A DNA stretch of 64,000 nt from Frigidibacter sp. SD6-1 (lineage in GTDB: Bacteria > Pseudomonadota > Alphaproteobacteria > Rhodobacterales > Rhodobacteraceae): assembly GCF_030143255.1 (NCBI RefSeq), contig NZ_JARJNR010000005.1, positions 292,599 to 356,598 of the forward strand, in the 5' to 3' direction. Both the position numbers and the translations under genes were made by a program. The notes under the pieces are model-generated. The model saw nothing but the letters and a program-made list of their open reading frames with translations, had not been told where the DNA came from and ran no database searches. Below, one piece after another: positions 1 through 8,055 of this stretch. Position 1 is the first letter of the stretch. Each line of letters starts with the position of its first letter.

Positions 1-1665
1 ATCGTCGGGCATTCCTGGATCGTGCTGTCGGCCATCGGGGTGGCGTTCCTGTCGTTTGGCCTCTGGGTCCACCATATGTTCACCACCGGGCTGCCGAACA
101 TCTCGCTCGGCTTCTTCTCGGCCGCGTCCGAGGCGGTGGCGATCCCGACCGGCATCCAGATCTTCTGCCTGCTGGCGACGGTGCTGGTCGGGCGTGCCAC
201 CGCCTCGGTGCCGCTTCTTTTCGCGGGGGGCGCGCTTGCGATCTTCGTCTTCGGCGGGCTGACCGGGGTGATGGTGGCGGTGGTGCCCTTCGACTTTCAG
301 GCCCATGACAGCCATTTCGTCGTGGCGCACCTGCATTACACGCTGATCGGGGGCATGCTGTTCCCGATCTTTGCCGCCGTCTACTACTGGCATCCGTTTG
401 TGACCGGCCGGATGCTGTCGCCCCGCCTTGGCCGCTGGGCCTTCTGGCTGATCTTCGCGGGCTTCAACATCACCTTCCTGCCCATGCACTGGACCGGTGT
501 TCTTGGCATGCCACGACGTGTCTGGACCTATGCCGAGGAGATGGGCTGGGGCGCGCTGAACATGACCTCGACCATTGGCGCCTATATCCTCGCGACCGGC
601 GTGGCGATCATGGTCTTCGACGTGGTGCGGCCGCGACGGTTCAAGGCCCCTGCAGGTGTCGATCCATGGAAGGCGCCGACGCTGGAATGGCTGCGCGAAG
701 GGCCTGGCCACCCCTGGGGCATCCGCTCGGTACCCGTCATCACGACGCGCTATCCGCTCTGGCAGCAACCGGGGCTGTTCGAGGAGGTGACGCGCGGCAA
801 GTGGTTCCTGGCGGACGCGTCCGGCGGGCACCGCGAGATGATCGTGACCGATATCCTCGATGCGCGGCCGATGTTCGTGCAACGCGTGCCGGGACCGGGC
901 TGGGTCACGATCCTGTCCGCGGCGTTCCTGGGCGCGGTCTTCATCCTCGCCACCTGGCACCTGTGGACGGCCGCCGTGCTGTGCGGCGGCGGCTTTCTGG
1001 CGACGGTGCTCTGGTGGCTGTGGACCGGAACGGGCGGCGTGCCACCCACGCCCGAACGCGATTGCGGTCGCGGCCTGATCCTGCCGCTCTATGCCAGCGG
1101 CAACGGATCGGTCGGCTGGTGGGCCATGTTCATCACGATGATCGGCGACACGACGGCCTTTGCCGGGCTGGTCTTCGCCTATGCGTTCTTCTGGACGGTG
1201 CATCCCGCCTTTCCGCCCCCCGGGTCCGAACCTCCCGGCCTGCCGACGGCGGCTTTGGCTGCGTTGAGCCTGAGCGTGGCCTGGCTGCTGATGACCGTGG
1301 CGCAGGGGGCAAACCGCGCCGGACGCGGGAGTCTTTCCCGCTGGGCGCTGGCGATCGTGCCGCTGGCCGCAGCCGCAGGGGTCGCTTCGCTGGTCCTTGC
1401 CGCCGGGGCGGTGGGGCTCGATCCGACACGCCACGCCTACGATGCGACGGTCTGGGTGCTGATCCTTTGGATCGGTGTGCATGTGGCCGTGGGCGTCATC
1501 ATGGACCTTTACTGCCTCGCGCGGCTGATGGCCGGTCGGATGGACGCAAGCCACGATGCCGAACTGCGCAACAGTGTGCTCTACTGGAACTTCCTTCTGG
1601 TGCAGGCGCTGGTCACGATCGCGGTGATCGGTCTTTTCCCGCTGGTGTCAGGAGGCATCCGATGA
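1..1665 (+). CDS. ctaD: Cytochrome c oxidase subunit I-III fusion, 5' end outside window
   Basis: Terminal heme-copper oxidase of the aerobic respiratory chain, in the inner membrane. The frame is already open at base 1, so the N-terminal half of subunit I is missing. Visible subunit I signatures are HHMFTTG (CuB histidines, about visible residue 24), IPTGIQIF, and HFVVAHLHY, which holds the heme a3/a histidines. From about visible residue 370 the chain continues as subunit III (GWWAMFITMIGD and further helices), so both subunits are one polypeptide, as in caa3-type oxidases. The lysine usually found in IPTGIK (K channel) is Gln. The stop overlaps the next start as ATGA, showing an operon with the next three genes. 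Confidence 0.93.
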   Translation: MVGHSWIVLSAIGVAFLSFGLWVHHMFTTGLPNISLGFFSAASEAVAIPTGIQIFCLLATVLVGRATASVPLLFAGGALAIFVFGGLTGVMVAVVPFDFQAHDSHFVVAHLHYTLIGGMLFPIFAAVYYWHPFVTGRMLSPRLGRWAFWLIFAGFNITFLPMHWTGVLGMPRRVWTYAEEMGWGALNMTSTIGAYILATGVAIMVFDVVRPRRFKAPAGVDPWKAPTLEWLREGPGHPWGIRSVPVITTRYPLWQQPGLFEEVTRGKWFLADASGGHREMIVTDILDARPMFVQRVPGPGWVTILSAAFLGAVFILATWHLWTAAVLCGGGFLATVLWWLWTGTGGVPPTPERDCGRGLILPLYASGNGSVGWWAMFITMIGDTTAFAGLVFAYAFFWTVHPAFPPPGSEPPGLPTAALAALSLSVAWLLMTVAQGANRAGRGSLSRWALAIVPLAAAAGVASLVLAAGAVGLDPTRHAYDATVWVLILWIGVHVAVGVIMDLYCLARLMAGRMDASHDAELRNSVLYWNFLLVQALVTIAVIGLFPLVSGGIR

Positions 1666-2033
1666 CCTATCCTCGCATCATTGACGACGGCTCGGTCTGG
1701 ATCGTGATCATGCCGCCGGTGATCTGGGCGGGACATTTCCTGGCCGCCTACTGGATCGCAGCGGTCTGGTGCGCGCGCGGGATGGGCGTTCTGGCGCCGG
1801 CGGCCTGGGCGATCCTCGCCCTGACGCTGATCGCGCTGGCGGCAATCGGCTGGATCGCCCGCATCGCGACCGTTCGCTACGAAGGTCTCTTGCGGCACGA
1901 GGCGTCGATCGCCGATGACAGGGAACGGTCGCGCGAGCGGTTCCTCGGCCACGTGGCGCTGCTTCTTTGTGCGCTTAATGCGGTGGCGGTGATCTTCACG
2001 GCCGCCCCGAGCCTGGTGTTCGGCCAATGCTGA
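1662..2033 (+). CDS. Small membrane protein of the oxidase operon
   Basis: A 123-residue protein starting at the ATG that overlaps the oxidase stop (ATGA). It has about three hydrophobic stretches (roughly residues 12-40, 45-68 and 95-115) separated by a charged loop with the run DDRERSRERF. I do not recognise a family. Its place between fused CoxI-III and the CtaG-like gene, with overlaps on both sides, suggests a role in assembly or stability of the oxidase; that is inference from context only. Confidence 0.8.
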   Translation: MTYPRIIDDGSVWIVIMPPVIWAGHFLAAYWIAAVWCARGMGVLAPAAWAILALTLIALAAIGWIARIATVRYEGLLRHEASIADDRERSRERFLGHVALLLCALNAVAVIFTAAPSLVFGQC

Positions 2034-2605
2034 CCCCCGCGCGTATCCTGGCGATCGTCCTGCTGGCCGCGGTCTGGCTGTCGCCGCTGCCCGAATATGC
2101 CAGGGGCTCCATCATCGTGCATATGACGCTGCACCTGACGGTGATCGCAATTGTCCCAGCACTTCTGGCGCCGCGTCTGCCGCAGCGGCCCGGGCCCTTC
2201 GCGCTGGTGGTCGTTCTTCTGGCCGAGATGGCCGTTGTCTGGGGCTGGCATGCGCCCGCCGCCCATCTATGGGCGCGGCTCAGCGGAATGGGTCTGGCGC
2301 TGGAGCAGGCAAGCTTCCTTGGCGCCGGACTGATGGTCTGGGCGGCGGCGCAGTCGGCCGGGCAGTTCGGCGGCGCACTCGTCCTCTTCGGCACCGTCAT
2401 GCACATGACGCTCTTGGGCGCGCTGATCGGTCTTGCGCCGCACCCGGTCTATGGCGCGCTTTGCGCAGGCTGGTTCGGCCTGACGGCGCTTGAGGAACAG
2501 CAGGTCGCGGGCGCGTTCATGGCGGTGGCGGGCGGCGCGATCTATCTGGTGGCGGCGCTGGTGCGGCTGGCGCCCGCCCTGGCAGAGCCGGAGGCATCGC
2601 GATGA
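2027..2605 (+). CDS. CtaG-like (caa3_CtaG family) cytochrome oxidase assembly factor
   Basis: A 192-residue polytopic membrane protein with the histidine-rich helix HMTLHLTVIAIVPALLAPRL near residue 32 and further membrane histidines (GWHAPAAHLW, MHMTLLGALIG). This pattern is typical of the caa3_CtaG family linked to copper or heme centre assembly in caa3-type oxidases, which differs from the CtaG/Cox11 family. It overlaps the preceding gene by 7 nt and the following cytochrome gene by ATGA. Location in an operon with CoxI-III and a multiheme cytochrome supports the assignment. Confidence 0.85.
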   Translation: MLTPARILAIVLLAAVWLSPLPEYARGSIIVHMTLHLTVIAIVPALLAPRLPQRPGPFALVVVLLAEMAVVWGWHAPAAHLWARLSGMGLALEQASFLGAGLMVWAAAQSAGQFGGALVLFGTVMHMTLLGALIGLAPHPVYGALCAGWFGLTALEEQQVAGAFMAVAGGAIYLVAALVRLAPALAEPEASR

Positions 2606-3735
2606 GGATCGGCTGGCCCCATGTCGCACTTGGCCTTGCCGGGCTTGCCGTGGTTGCGGCCGGGTTCTGGTGGTTCGCACCCTACAACGTCGCTGCCTCG
2701 CAGCGTCACCTGCCCCCGGTCAGGGCCTTCCTGCATTCCTACATGGACAATGCCGTCGGCCGACGGGCGGCGGCGCTCGACCCTCCCGACTGGTTCAGGG
2801 CCGACGACCCCGCGCTGATCCGCCTTGGCGCGGCGCATTTCGCGACCGGCTGCGCCACCTGTCACGGCGCGCCGGGCCTGCCCCGCAATGCCATCGTCAC
2901 CGCCATGCTGCCCGAACCGACGCTCATCGAAGAGACAGAGCATACCACGCGCGAATTCTACTGGCTGGCCCGGCACGGGCTGAAATATACCGGCATGCCG
3001 GCCTGGGCGGGGCAGGGCCGCGACGACGAGCCCTGGGCGGTGGCGGCATTCCTGTCGCGCTATTCCGCGCTCGACCCCGACAGCTATCGCGAGCTTGCCC
3101 ATGAAGGCGGTAGCGCTGCGCCAGTCGGCGCTGCAGTCGCCTTCGGCGGCATGAGGGAATCTTCCAGATCGACCATCGACAATTGCGCCCGCTGCCACGG
3201 CGCCGACGGCATGGGCCGCGACGGAACCGCGCCGAAGCTGGCCGGGCAGAGCGAGGGCTACCTTCTTGCCGCGCTCGACGCCTATGCCGCGGACCGTCGG
3301 CAGAGCGGGTTCATGGAACCGGTCGCGATTGCCCTGACCCCGCAGGAGCGGGCCGACCTGGCCCGGCGGTATTCCGCAATGGCGGCCGACCTGGGCACCG
3401 GCCAGCCTGGCAGGATCGCGGGCGATGTCCTGCGTGGCCGTCTGCTGGCAACGCACGGCGACGAACATGACGAGCTTCCTTCCTGCATGTCCTGCCACGG
3501 CGCCGGGAAGGAACCGCCCGGGCTGGCCAGCGTGCCCCGCATCGCCGGGCAGGACGCGCGTTGGCTTGTCACATGGCTCCGGCTGTGGCGCGACGGGCCG
3601 ATCCCTGACGGCCCGGCTGCCCGGCGGATGGCGGCGGCGGCGCGGAACCTGAGCGACCGCGACATCGCCGATCTGGCCGCCTTCTACAGCGCGGGCGCGA
3701 AAACGGAACAAGCCGGGGAACAAACTGCCCCCTGA
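2602..3735 (+). CDS. Triheme c-type cytochrome, membrane anchored
   Basis: A 377-residue protein with an N-terminal hydrophobic anchor (about residues 7-26) and three heme c sites: CATCH (about 84-88), CARCH (about 195-199) and CMSCH (about 295-299). The second and third belong to cytochrome c4-like halves (CHGADGMGRDGTAPKLAGQ and CHGAGKEPPGLA). It is probably the periplasmic electron donor to the fused oxidase encoded just upstream, since the genes overlap. Its last codons contain a stress-type promoter for the next gene. Confidence 0.9.
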   Translation: MRIGWPHVALGLAGLAVVAAGFWWFAPYNVAASQRHLPPVRAFLHSYMDNAVGRRAAALDPPDWFRADDPALIRLGAAHFATGCATCHGAPGLPRNAIVTAMLPEPTLIEETEHTTREFYWLARHGLKYTGMPAWAGQGRDDEPWAVAAFLSRYSALDPDSYRELAHEGGSAAPVGAAVAFGGMRESSRSTIDNCARCHGADGMGRDGTAPKLAGQSEGYLLAALDAYAADRRQSGFMEPVAIALTPQERADLARRYSAMAADLGTGQPGRIAGDVLRGRLLATHGDEHDELPSCMSCHGAGKEPPGLASVPRIAGQDARWLVTWLRLWRDGPIPDGPAARRMAAAARNLSDRDIADLAAFYSAGAKTEQAGEQTAP

Positions 3736-3741
3736 CATGTT
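3717..3741 (+). promoter_or_regulatory. EcfG-type promoter (pfpI)
   Basis: GGAAC at 3717-3721, 16-nt spacer, TGTT at 3738-3741. It lies over the end of the cytochrome gene and 34 nt before the GTG start of the PfpI gene. Confidence 0.75.
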
Positions 3742-3775
3742 GGGGAAAAAACCACCGACCGCAAAGGAGGCACTC

Positions 3776-4336
3776 GTGCCCGATATCAGCAATGCCCGCG
3801 TACTGGTCCTGGCGACCCATGGTTTCGAACAGTCGGAACTGGAATATCCCGTGAAGCACCTGCGCGAGAAGGGGGCCGAAGTCTGCGTCGCAAGTCCCGA
3901 TGGTCAGGACATCTGCGGCTGGAGCGACGGCGACTGGGGCGAGAGGGTGGCCGTCGACGCGAAGATCGGCGATCTGCAAGAGGGCGATTTCGACGCCTTG
4001 GTCTTGCCCGGCGGCCAGATGAACCCCGATATCCTGCGCACCAAGCCCGAGGCGGTGCGCATGGTGAAGGCATTCTACGACGCCGGAAAGCCCATCGCCG
4101 CGATCTGCCATGGCCCCTGGCTTCTGGTCGAAGCCGACGTGCTGAGGGGGCGCAGCGCGACCTCCTACGCCTCGATCGCGACCGACGTGAAAAATGCCGG
4201 CGCGGACTGGAAGGACGAGGAGGTCGTGGTCGATCAGGCGATCATCACCAGCCGCTCGCCCAAGGACCTGCCGGCCTTCGTTGCCAAGATCGTGGAAGAG
4301 ATCGAGGAAGGCGCGCACAATAGAAGCGCGGCCTGA
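3776..4336 (+). CDS. PfpI/DJ-1 superfamily protein
   Basis: A 186-residue member of the DJ-1/PfpI family (PfpI-type protease or glyoxalase/deglycase-like stress proteins). The nucleophile elbow AICHGPW places the catalytic Cys at about residue 111 followed by His 112; FEQSELEYP near residue 17 supplies the conserved acidic residue. The GTG at 3776 is chosen because AAAGGAGG ends 5 nt upstream and the EcfG-type promoter ends at 3741; the upstream in-frame ATG at 3737 lies inside that promoter. It starts a run of stress genes extending to the PPOX gene. Confidence 0.9.
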   Translation: MPDISNARVLVLATHGFEQSELEYPVKHLREKGAEVCVASPDGQDICGWSDGDWGERVAVDAKIGDLQEGDFDALVLPGGQMNPDILRTKPEAVRMVKAFYDAGKPIAAICHGPWLLVEADVLRGRSATSYASIATDVKNAGADWKDEEVVVDQAIITSRSPKDLPAFVAKIVEEIEEGAHNRSAA

Positions 4337-4346
4337 GGCGGACGGC

Positions 4347-4565
4347 ATGGAAAACCGCAGGAATTCGCAAGGTTCGGCCCGCGACGATGACAATCGCGAC
4401 ACGACCAGTCTGCCGGTTGCCGGTGGGACTGTCTCTGGCCAGGGACGGGCGGGCGGCAGGCTGGCCCGGGATGTGGGCACGCGCGACGAACTGAAGCGCG
4501 CCACCGAACGGCCCGCCGGAAAGACCCGCGTCCGCAAGGCCGACGAGGAGGACACTGGCGCATGA
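4347..4565 (+). CDS. Small charged hypothetical protein
   Basis: A 72-residue, strongly charged, probably disordered protein (many Arg, Asp, Gly, Thr; begins MENRRNSQGSARDDD). I do not recognise a family. It starts 10 nt after the PfpI stop and its stop overlaps the next start (ATGA), so it is cotranscribed with the PfpI and host-attachment genes. Gene status rests on this tight packing and on the high GC of its third codon positions. Confidence 0.65.
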   Translation: MENRRNSQGSARDDDNRDTTSLPVAGGTVSGQGRAGGRLARDVGTRDELKRATERPAGKTRVRKADEEDTGA

Positions 4566-5011
4566 CCCGGATCGGCGCGAAAGCCTGGGTGCTGATCGCC
4601 GATGGCGAAAAGGCCCTGTTTCTGGAAAATGTCGGCGATGCGCGCGATCTGCATCTACAGGTGGTCCGCAAGGAAACGCAGTCAAACCCGCCCTCGGCCG
4701 AACAGGGCACCGACCGTCCCGGCCGGATGAGCGATGGACCATCCGGCCATCGCTCGGCCCTTGATGACACTGACTGGCATGAGTTGGGCAAGCATCGCTT
4801 TGCAAAGGATCTGGCCAGGGATCTTTACCGATATGCCCTCGATGGCCGGTTCAGCGAGATCGTGATCGTTGCGGCGCCGGCTGTCCTGGGCGACCTGCGC
4901 AAGGAGCTGCATGAAGAGGTTCTGTCGCGGATCGTTGCCGAAATTCCGAAAACCCTGACCGGCCACCCCGTCCAAGACATCGAAAAGCTGCTGACCACCG
5001 AAACCGGATGA
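4562..5011 (+). CDS. Host attachment family protein
   Basis: A 149-residue protein of the bacterial host-attachment family, related to archaeal/eukaryotic release factor 1-like domains. Features seen are the N-terminal strand AKAWVLIADGEKALFLE, a polar loop, HRFAKDLARDLYRYA at about residues 80-94 and the strand EIVIVAAPAVLGDLRKEL. The biochemical role in free-living bacteria is unknown. It overlaps the preceding small gene by ATGA. Confidence 0.8.
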   Translation: MTRIGAKAWVLIADGEKALFLENVGDARDLHLQVVRKETQSNPPSAEQGTDRPGRMSDGPSGHRSALDDTDWHELGKHRFAKDLARDLYRYALDGRFSEIVIVAAPAVLGDLRKELHEEVLSRIVAEIPKTLTGHPVQDIEKLLTTETG

Positions 5012-5047
5012 CCGTCCGGCAGCCGACCGCGCGTCCGCCCGCATCCG

Positions 5048-5073
5048 GGAACAAACCGGGCGGCAGCTGCGTT
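5048..5073 (+). promoter_or_regulatory. EcfG-type promoter (csbD)
   Basis: GGAAC at 5048-5052, 17-nt spacer, CGTT at 5070-5073; 30 nt before the CsbD start. Confidence 0.8.
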
Positions 5074-5103
5074 CACTCATCACATAAACGAAAGGAGATA
5101 CCG

Positions 5104-5301
5104 ATGAATTGGGATCAGATCGAAGGCAACTGGAAACAGTTCAAGGGCAAGGTCCAGGCCAAATGGGGCGACCTGACCGATGACGATCTTGACCGGGTGA
5201 ACGGCAACAAGCAGCAGCTTGCCGGCCTCGTGCAGGAGAAATACGGCAAAAGCCGCGAGGAGGCCGAGCGCGAGGTCGAAAGCTGGTCGCGCGGGCTCTG
5301 A
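5104..5301 (+). CDS. CsbD family stress protein
   Basis: A 65-residue CsbD-like protein, recognised from MNWDQIEGNWKQFKG at the N-terminus and KWGDLTDDDL with the helix GLVQEKYGKSREEAE. CsbD-like proteins are abundant, poorly understood general-stress proteins. The start has AAAGGAG 6 nt upstream and its own EcfG-type promoter. The PPOX gene follows after 10 nt and is probably cotranscribed. Confidence 0.93.
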   Translation: MNWDQIEGNWKQFKGKVQAKWGDLTDDDLDRVNGNKQQLAGLVQEKYGKSREEAEREVESWSRGL

Positions 5302-5311
5302 GGACTGACGG

Positions 5312-5821
5312 ATGAACACGATGGAAAAGCTGCGCGCCGATGCGCGCGGCACCCTCTTCGACAAGCTCGAAGAGCAAAGGGTCGGCATGCTGGGTCTCGT
5401 CGGTTCCGACCAGCACATGCAGCCGATGACCCATTACACCGATGCCGCGTCCGCGGAAGTGTGGTTCATCACCTCGTCCGACACCGATCTGGTGCGGGCG
5501 GTGGGGCTGGGCGTGCGTGCCCATCACTGCGTGATGACGCCCGACGGGGAGTTTTACGCCTGTCTGTCCGGAACGCTTGAACAAAGCGAGGATTCCCAAA
5601 AGCTCGACGAGCTTTGGTCACCGGTCGTTTCGGCCTGGTTCGAAGAGGGGCGCGACGATCCCAAGGTGACGCTTCTGCGGTTCGCGCCGCAGGAGGCGGC
5701 GGTCTGGGCCAGCACCGACAGCGCCATGGTCTTCGGGCTGGAAGTCGCCCGTGCCAACCTCCAGTCCGATCACAAGCCCGATCTGGGCGAACATATGATC
5801 ATCCGCTTCGATGGCGGGTGA
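5312..5821 (+). CDS. PPOX-family general stress protein (flavin-binding split barrel)
   Basis: A 169-residue member of the pyridoxamine 5'-phosphate oxidase-like family often annotated as general stress protein 26. Typical segments are MEKLRADARGTLFDKLEE at the start, VGMLGL, MQPMTHY, VWFITSSDTDLV and the C-terminal EAAVWASTDSA. The family binds FMN or F420-like cofactors; true PNP oxidase activity is unlikely. Ten nt separate it from csbD, so it probably uses the csbD stress promoter. Confidence 0.88.
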   Translation: MNTMEKLRADARGTLFDKLEEQRVGMLGLVGSDQHMQPMTHYTDAASAEVWFITSSDTDLVRAVGLGVRAHHCVMTPDGEFYACLSGTLEQSEDSQKLDELWSPVVSAWFEEGRDDPKVTLLRFAPQEAAVWASTDSAMVFGLEVARANLQSDHKPDLGEHMIIRFDGG

Positions 5822-5911
5822 CAGGGCGGTTGCCGGGACAGGCTGGCATGAGTGTCTGGGCGCTGGCGAATGATGGGCGCGCAAACAGCCGGTGCCATGG
5901 CGATGCCATGG

Positions 5912-5952
5912 CGCCGTGTCCATCAGCCGATGGACAGCCCATGGACACGGCG
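5912..5952. repeat. 12-bp inverted repeat in intergenic region
   Basis: Arms CGCCGTGTCCAT (5912-5923) and ATGGACACGGCG (5941-5952) flank a 17-nt loop; two GCCATGGC palindromes lie just upstream. No T-run follows, so it may be an operator or a structured leader. The surrounding 5822-6073 holds no gene that I can support. Confidence 0.6.
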
Positions 5953-6073
5953 GCCTCCGACAGGCGTGCCGTCGAACGCACTTCCTGCAGCGACAGGCAT
6001 CTCTTGGCAGACGGCTTGACCGGATCGGCGAGGCGCGACGAGAGCGGCAGTGTGACCGGCGAAGAGCCCTGCG

Positions 6074-7300
6074 GTGCGGCCCTTGCTGGAACTGCGCTTG
6101 CGGCAGATCGTTCGCCGGGGAACACTTGACCTGACATGGCCGGACGGATCGCTCTGCCGCTACGGAGCCGGCTTGCCGCATGTGGCGGTCGAACTGACTG
6201 ACCCGCGCCTGCCGCGTCGGCTGGTGCTCGACCCCGATCTTGCGCTCGGCGAAGCGTATATGGACCGTTCCCTGATCATCCGCGAGGATGACCTCTACGG
6301 TCTGTTCGACCTTTTGCTGGGCAATCCGCCGCATCACCGCGCGCCTCGCCGGTCGCGGCCGGATCTGTTCCTCCACCAGGCTCTTCGACGGTTTGCGCAG
6401 TACAGTCCGTCAGCGCGCGCCCGCGCCAATGCCGCGCATCACTATGATTTGTCGGACGCGCTATATGAACGGTTCCTCGATGCCGACCGGCAATATTCCT
6501 GCGCCTATTTCCGCGCGCCCGATGATACGCTGGAAGAAGCGCAGGCACAGAAGAAAACGCATATCGCAACAAAGCTTCTGCTGCGGCCGGGACAGCGCGT
6601 TCTTGATATCGGCTGCGGATGGGGCGGGCTGGCACTTTCCCTTGCCCGTGACCACGGCGTCTCCGTAATGGGTATAACCCTGTCGGAAGAGCAGCTTGCC
6701 TATGCGACCGCCCGTGCCCGCGAAACGGGCCTCGCAGACCGCGTGACCTTCAGGCTTGCCGATTACCGCGACATCGCCGGAACCTTCGACCGGATCGTGT
6801 CCGTTGGCATGTTCGAACATGTCGGCATACCGCATTACCGCAGCTTCTTTGCCACGCTCACCCGTCTTCTGGCGGACGATGGCGTGGCGCTGGTCCATAC
6901 GATCGGCCGGACAGAGCCTCCGGCAAGCAAAGGGCGTTGGCTGCGCAAATACATCTTCCCCGGCGGGTATGCGCCCGCATTGTCGGAAATCGCCGCCGCC
7001 TTCGAAAAGGAACGACTGTGGCCCACCGACATAGAGGTCTGGCGGTTTCATTACGCCGAAACCCTGCGCCACAGGCGGTCGCGGTTCGAGGCGCGCGAGG
7101 CCGAGACCCGCGCGATCTATGACGGCCGATTCTGCCGCATGTGGCGGTATTACCTGACGGCCAGCGAACTGGCGTTCCGCGCGGGAAGGCAGGCGGTGTT
7201 CCAGGTGCAGCTCGCCCGCAAGCGGGATGCCGTGCCGCTGACGCGGGATTATCTCTACCCCGGACGCCCACATGTCTCGCGGCGCGCGGCGGCGGAATGA
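6074..7300 (+). CDS. cfa: Cyclopropane-fatty-acyl-phospholipid synthase family
   Basis: A 408-residue SAM-dependent methyltransferase that adds a methylene bridge to unsaturated phospholipid acyl chains, a membrane stress adaptation. The SAM site is VLDIGCGWGGLALSLA (about residues 175-190); also typical are AHHYDLSDALYERFLD upstream and SVGMFEHVGIPHYRSFF downstream. The start is the GTG at 6074, about 250 nt after the PPOX gene, with a weak GAAGAG upstream. A later start is possible, but residues from about 10 on look family-like. Confidence 0.92.
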   Translation: MRPLLELRLRQIVRRGTLDLTWPDGSLCRYGAGLPHVAVELTDPRLPRRLVLDPDLALGEAYMDRSLIIREDDLYGLFDLLLGNPPHHRAPRRSRPDLFLHQALRRFAQYSPSARARANAAHHYDLSDALYERFLDADRQYSCAYFRAPDDTLEEAQAQKKTHIATKLLLRPGQRVLDIGCGWGGLALSLARDHGVSVMGITLSEEQLAYATARARETGLADRVTFRLADYRDIAGTFDRIVSVGMFEHVGIPHYRSFFATLTRLLADDGVALVHTIGRTEPPASKGRWLRKYIFPGGYAPALSEIAAAFEKERLWPTDIEVWRFHYAETLRHRRSRFEAREAETRAIYDGRFCRMWRYYLTASELAFRAGRQAVFQVQLARKRDAVPLTRDYLYPGRPHVSRRAAAE

Positions 7301-7345
7301 ACCGCCGTCGGGCGGGCAGGGGCCGGACGCCGGTTGGCGACGCGC

Positions 7346-7939
7346 TCAGCCCTGACCAAGGAACTGGCCGCCGATCAGCCAGGCGCCAACGCCATAGGGA
7401 ACGAGGGCCATCAGGAACAGCAGGCCATCGCAGGTCAAGAGAGACAGCGAAAGGCAGGCGACGCCGATGGCGACGGTCGACGCTGAAAAGGGGATGACTT
7501 CCAGAAACGGCATGGCCAGCCCCGAGATCAGGCACAGGATCCGGGGAAGCCAGATCATCGGCCGATGAAACAGGACCGTCAGCCGGTGACGGGTGTGCCG
7601 GTCGATCCAGTCAATCACGGGGCGCGACTTTTCGAGCGCCTCCCGCAGGGATTTCCCTCTGACCGACCGGCGCTTGATGAAGCCCGGCAGGCGCACCTCC
7701 TGCGCGCTCATCAGCATCTGGGCCGCGACGAGGGCAATGATCACGCCGCATATGGCCGAGACGCCCGGTATGCCCGAAAGCGGCGTCGCGGCCAGGAGAG
7801 CGGGCACGAGGATCAGCGGCAGAAGCGAACGGTGGCCCACCGCGTCGATCACATCGGCGACCGACACGCGATCCCGCTCGGCCGCCTGCGCGATCCGGTC
7901 GGCAATCTGTCCCAGCTTCTGATGGTCCTCGGTTGGCAT
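7346..7939 (-). CDS. ExoD family membrane protein
   Basis: A 197-residue ExoD-type protein, linked in rhizobia to exopolysaccharide production and alkali tolerance. It has an amphipathic N-terminus (DRIAQAAERDRVSVADVIDA), the membrane segment SLLPLILVPALLAATPLSGIP and further helices to the C-terminus. The ATG at 7939 is chosen because GGAGAGGA lies just upstream and the EcfG-type promoter (7961-7985) ends there; the in-frame ATG further upstream is before the promoter. Convergent with cfa and divergent from the SDR gene. Confidence 0.88.
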   Translation of the reverse strand: MPTEDHQKLGQIADRIAQAAERDRVSVADVIDAVGHRSLLPLILVPALLAATPLSGIPGVSAICGVIIALVAAQMLMSAQEVRLPGFIKRRSVRGKSLREALEKSRPVIDWIDRHTRHRLTVLFHRPMIWLPRILCLISGLAMPFLEVIPFSASTVAIGVACLSLSLLTCDGLLFLMALVPYGVGAWLIGGQFLGQG

Positions 7940-7960
7940 GGCTGTTCCTCTCCCCGGACG

Positions 7961-7985
7961 AACGGCGGGCAGGGCGCAATGTTCC
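7961..7985 (-). promoter_or_regulatory. EcfG-type promoter (exoD)
   Basis: On the minus strand GGAAC (7985-7981), 16-nt spacer, CGTT (7964-7961); a perfect match, 21 nt before the ExoD start. Confidence 0.85.
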
Positions 7986-7996
7986 CTCCGGCGGCC

Positions 7997-8021
7997 GGAA
8001 CATTGTCGACCATTCGCTGTT
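7997..8021 (+). promoter_or_regulatory. EcfG-type promoter (SDR gene)
   Basis: GGAAC 7997-8001, 16-nt spacer, TGTT 8018-8021; 34 nt before the SDR start, divergent from the exoD promoter with 11 nt between the two -35 elements. Confidence 0.8.
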
Positions 8022-8055
8022 GGGCCGAAATTCACCCCAGCAAGGAGCAGCCGAC

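Noticed and set aside
5912..5952. Inverted repeat before cfa as an intrinsic terminator
   Set aside because: It has a 17-nt loop and no T-run; listed only as a repeat.
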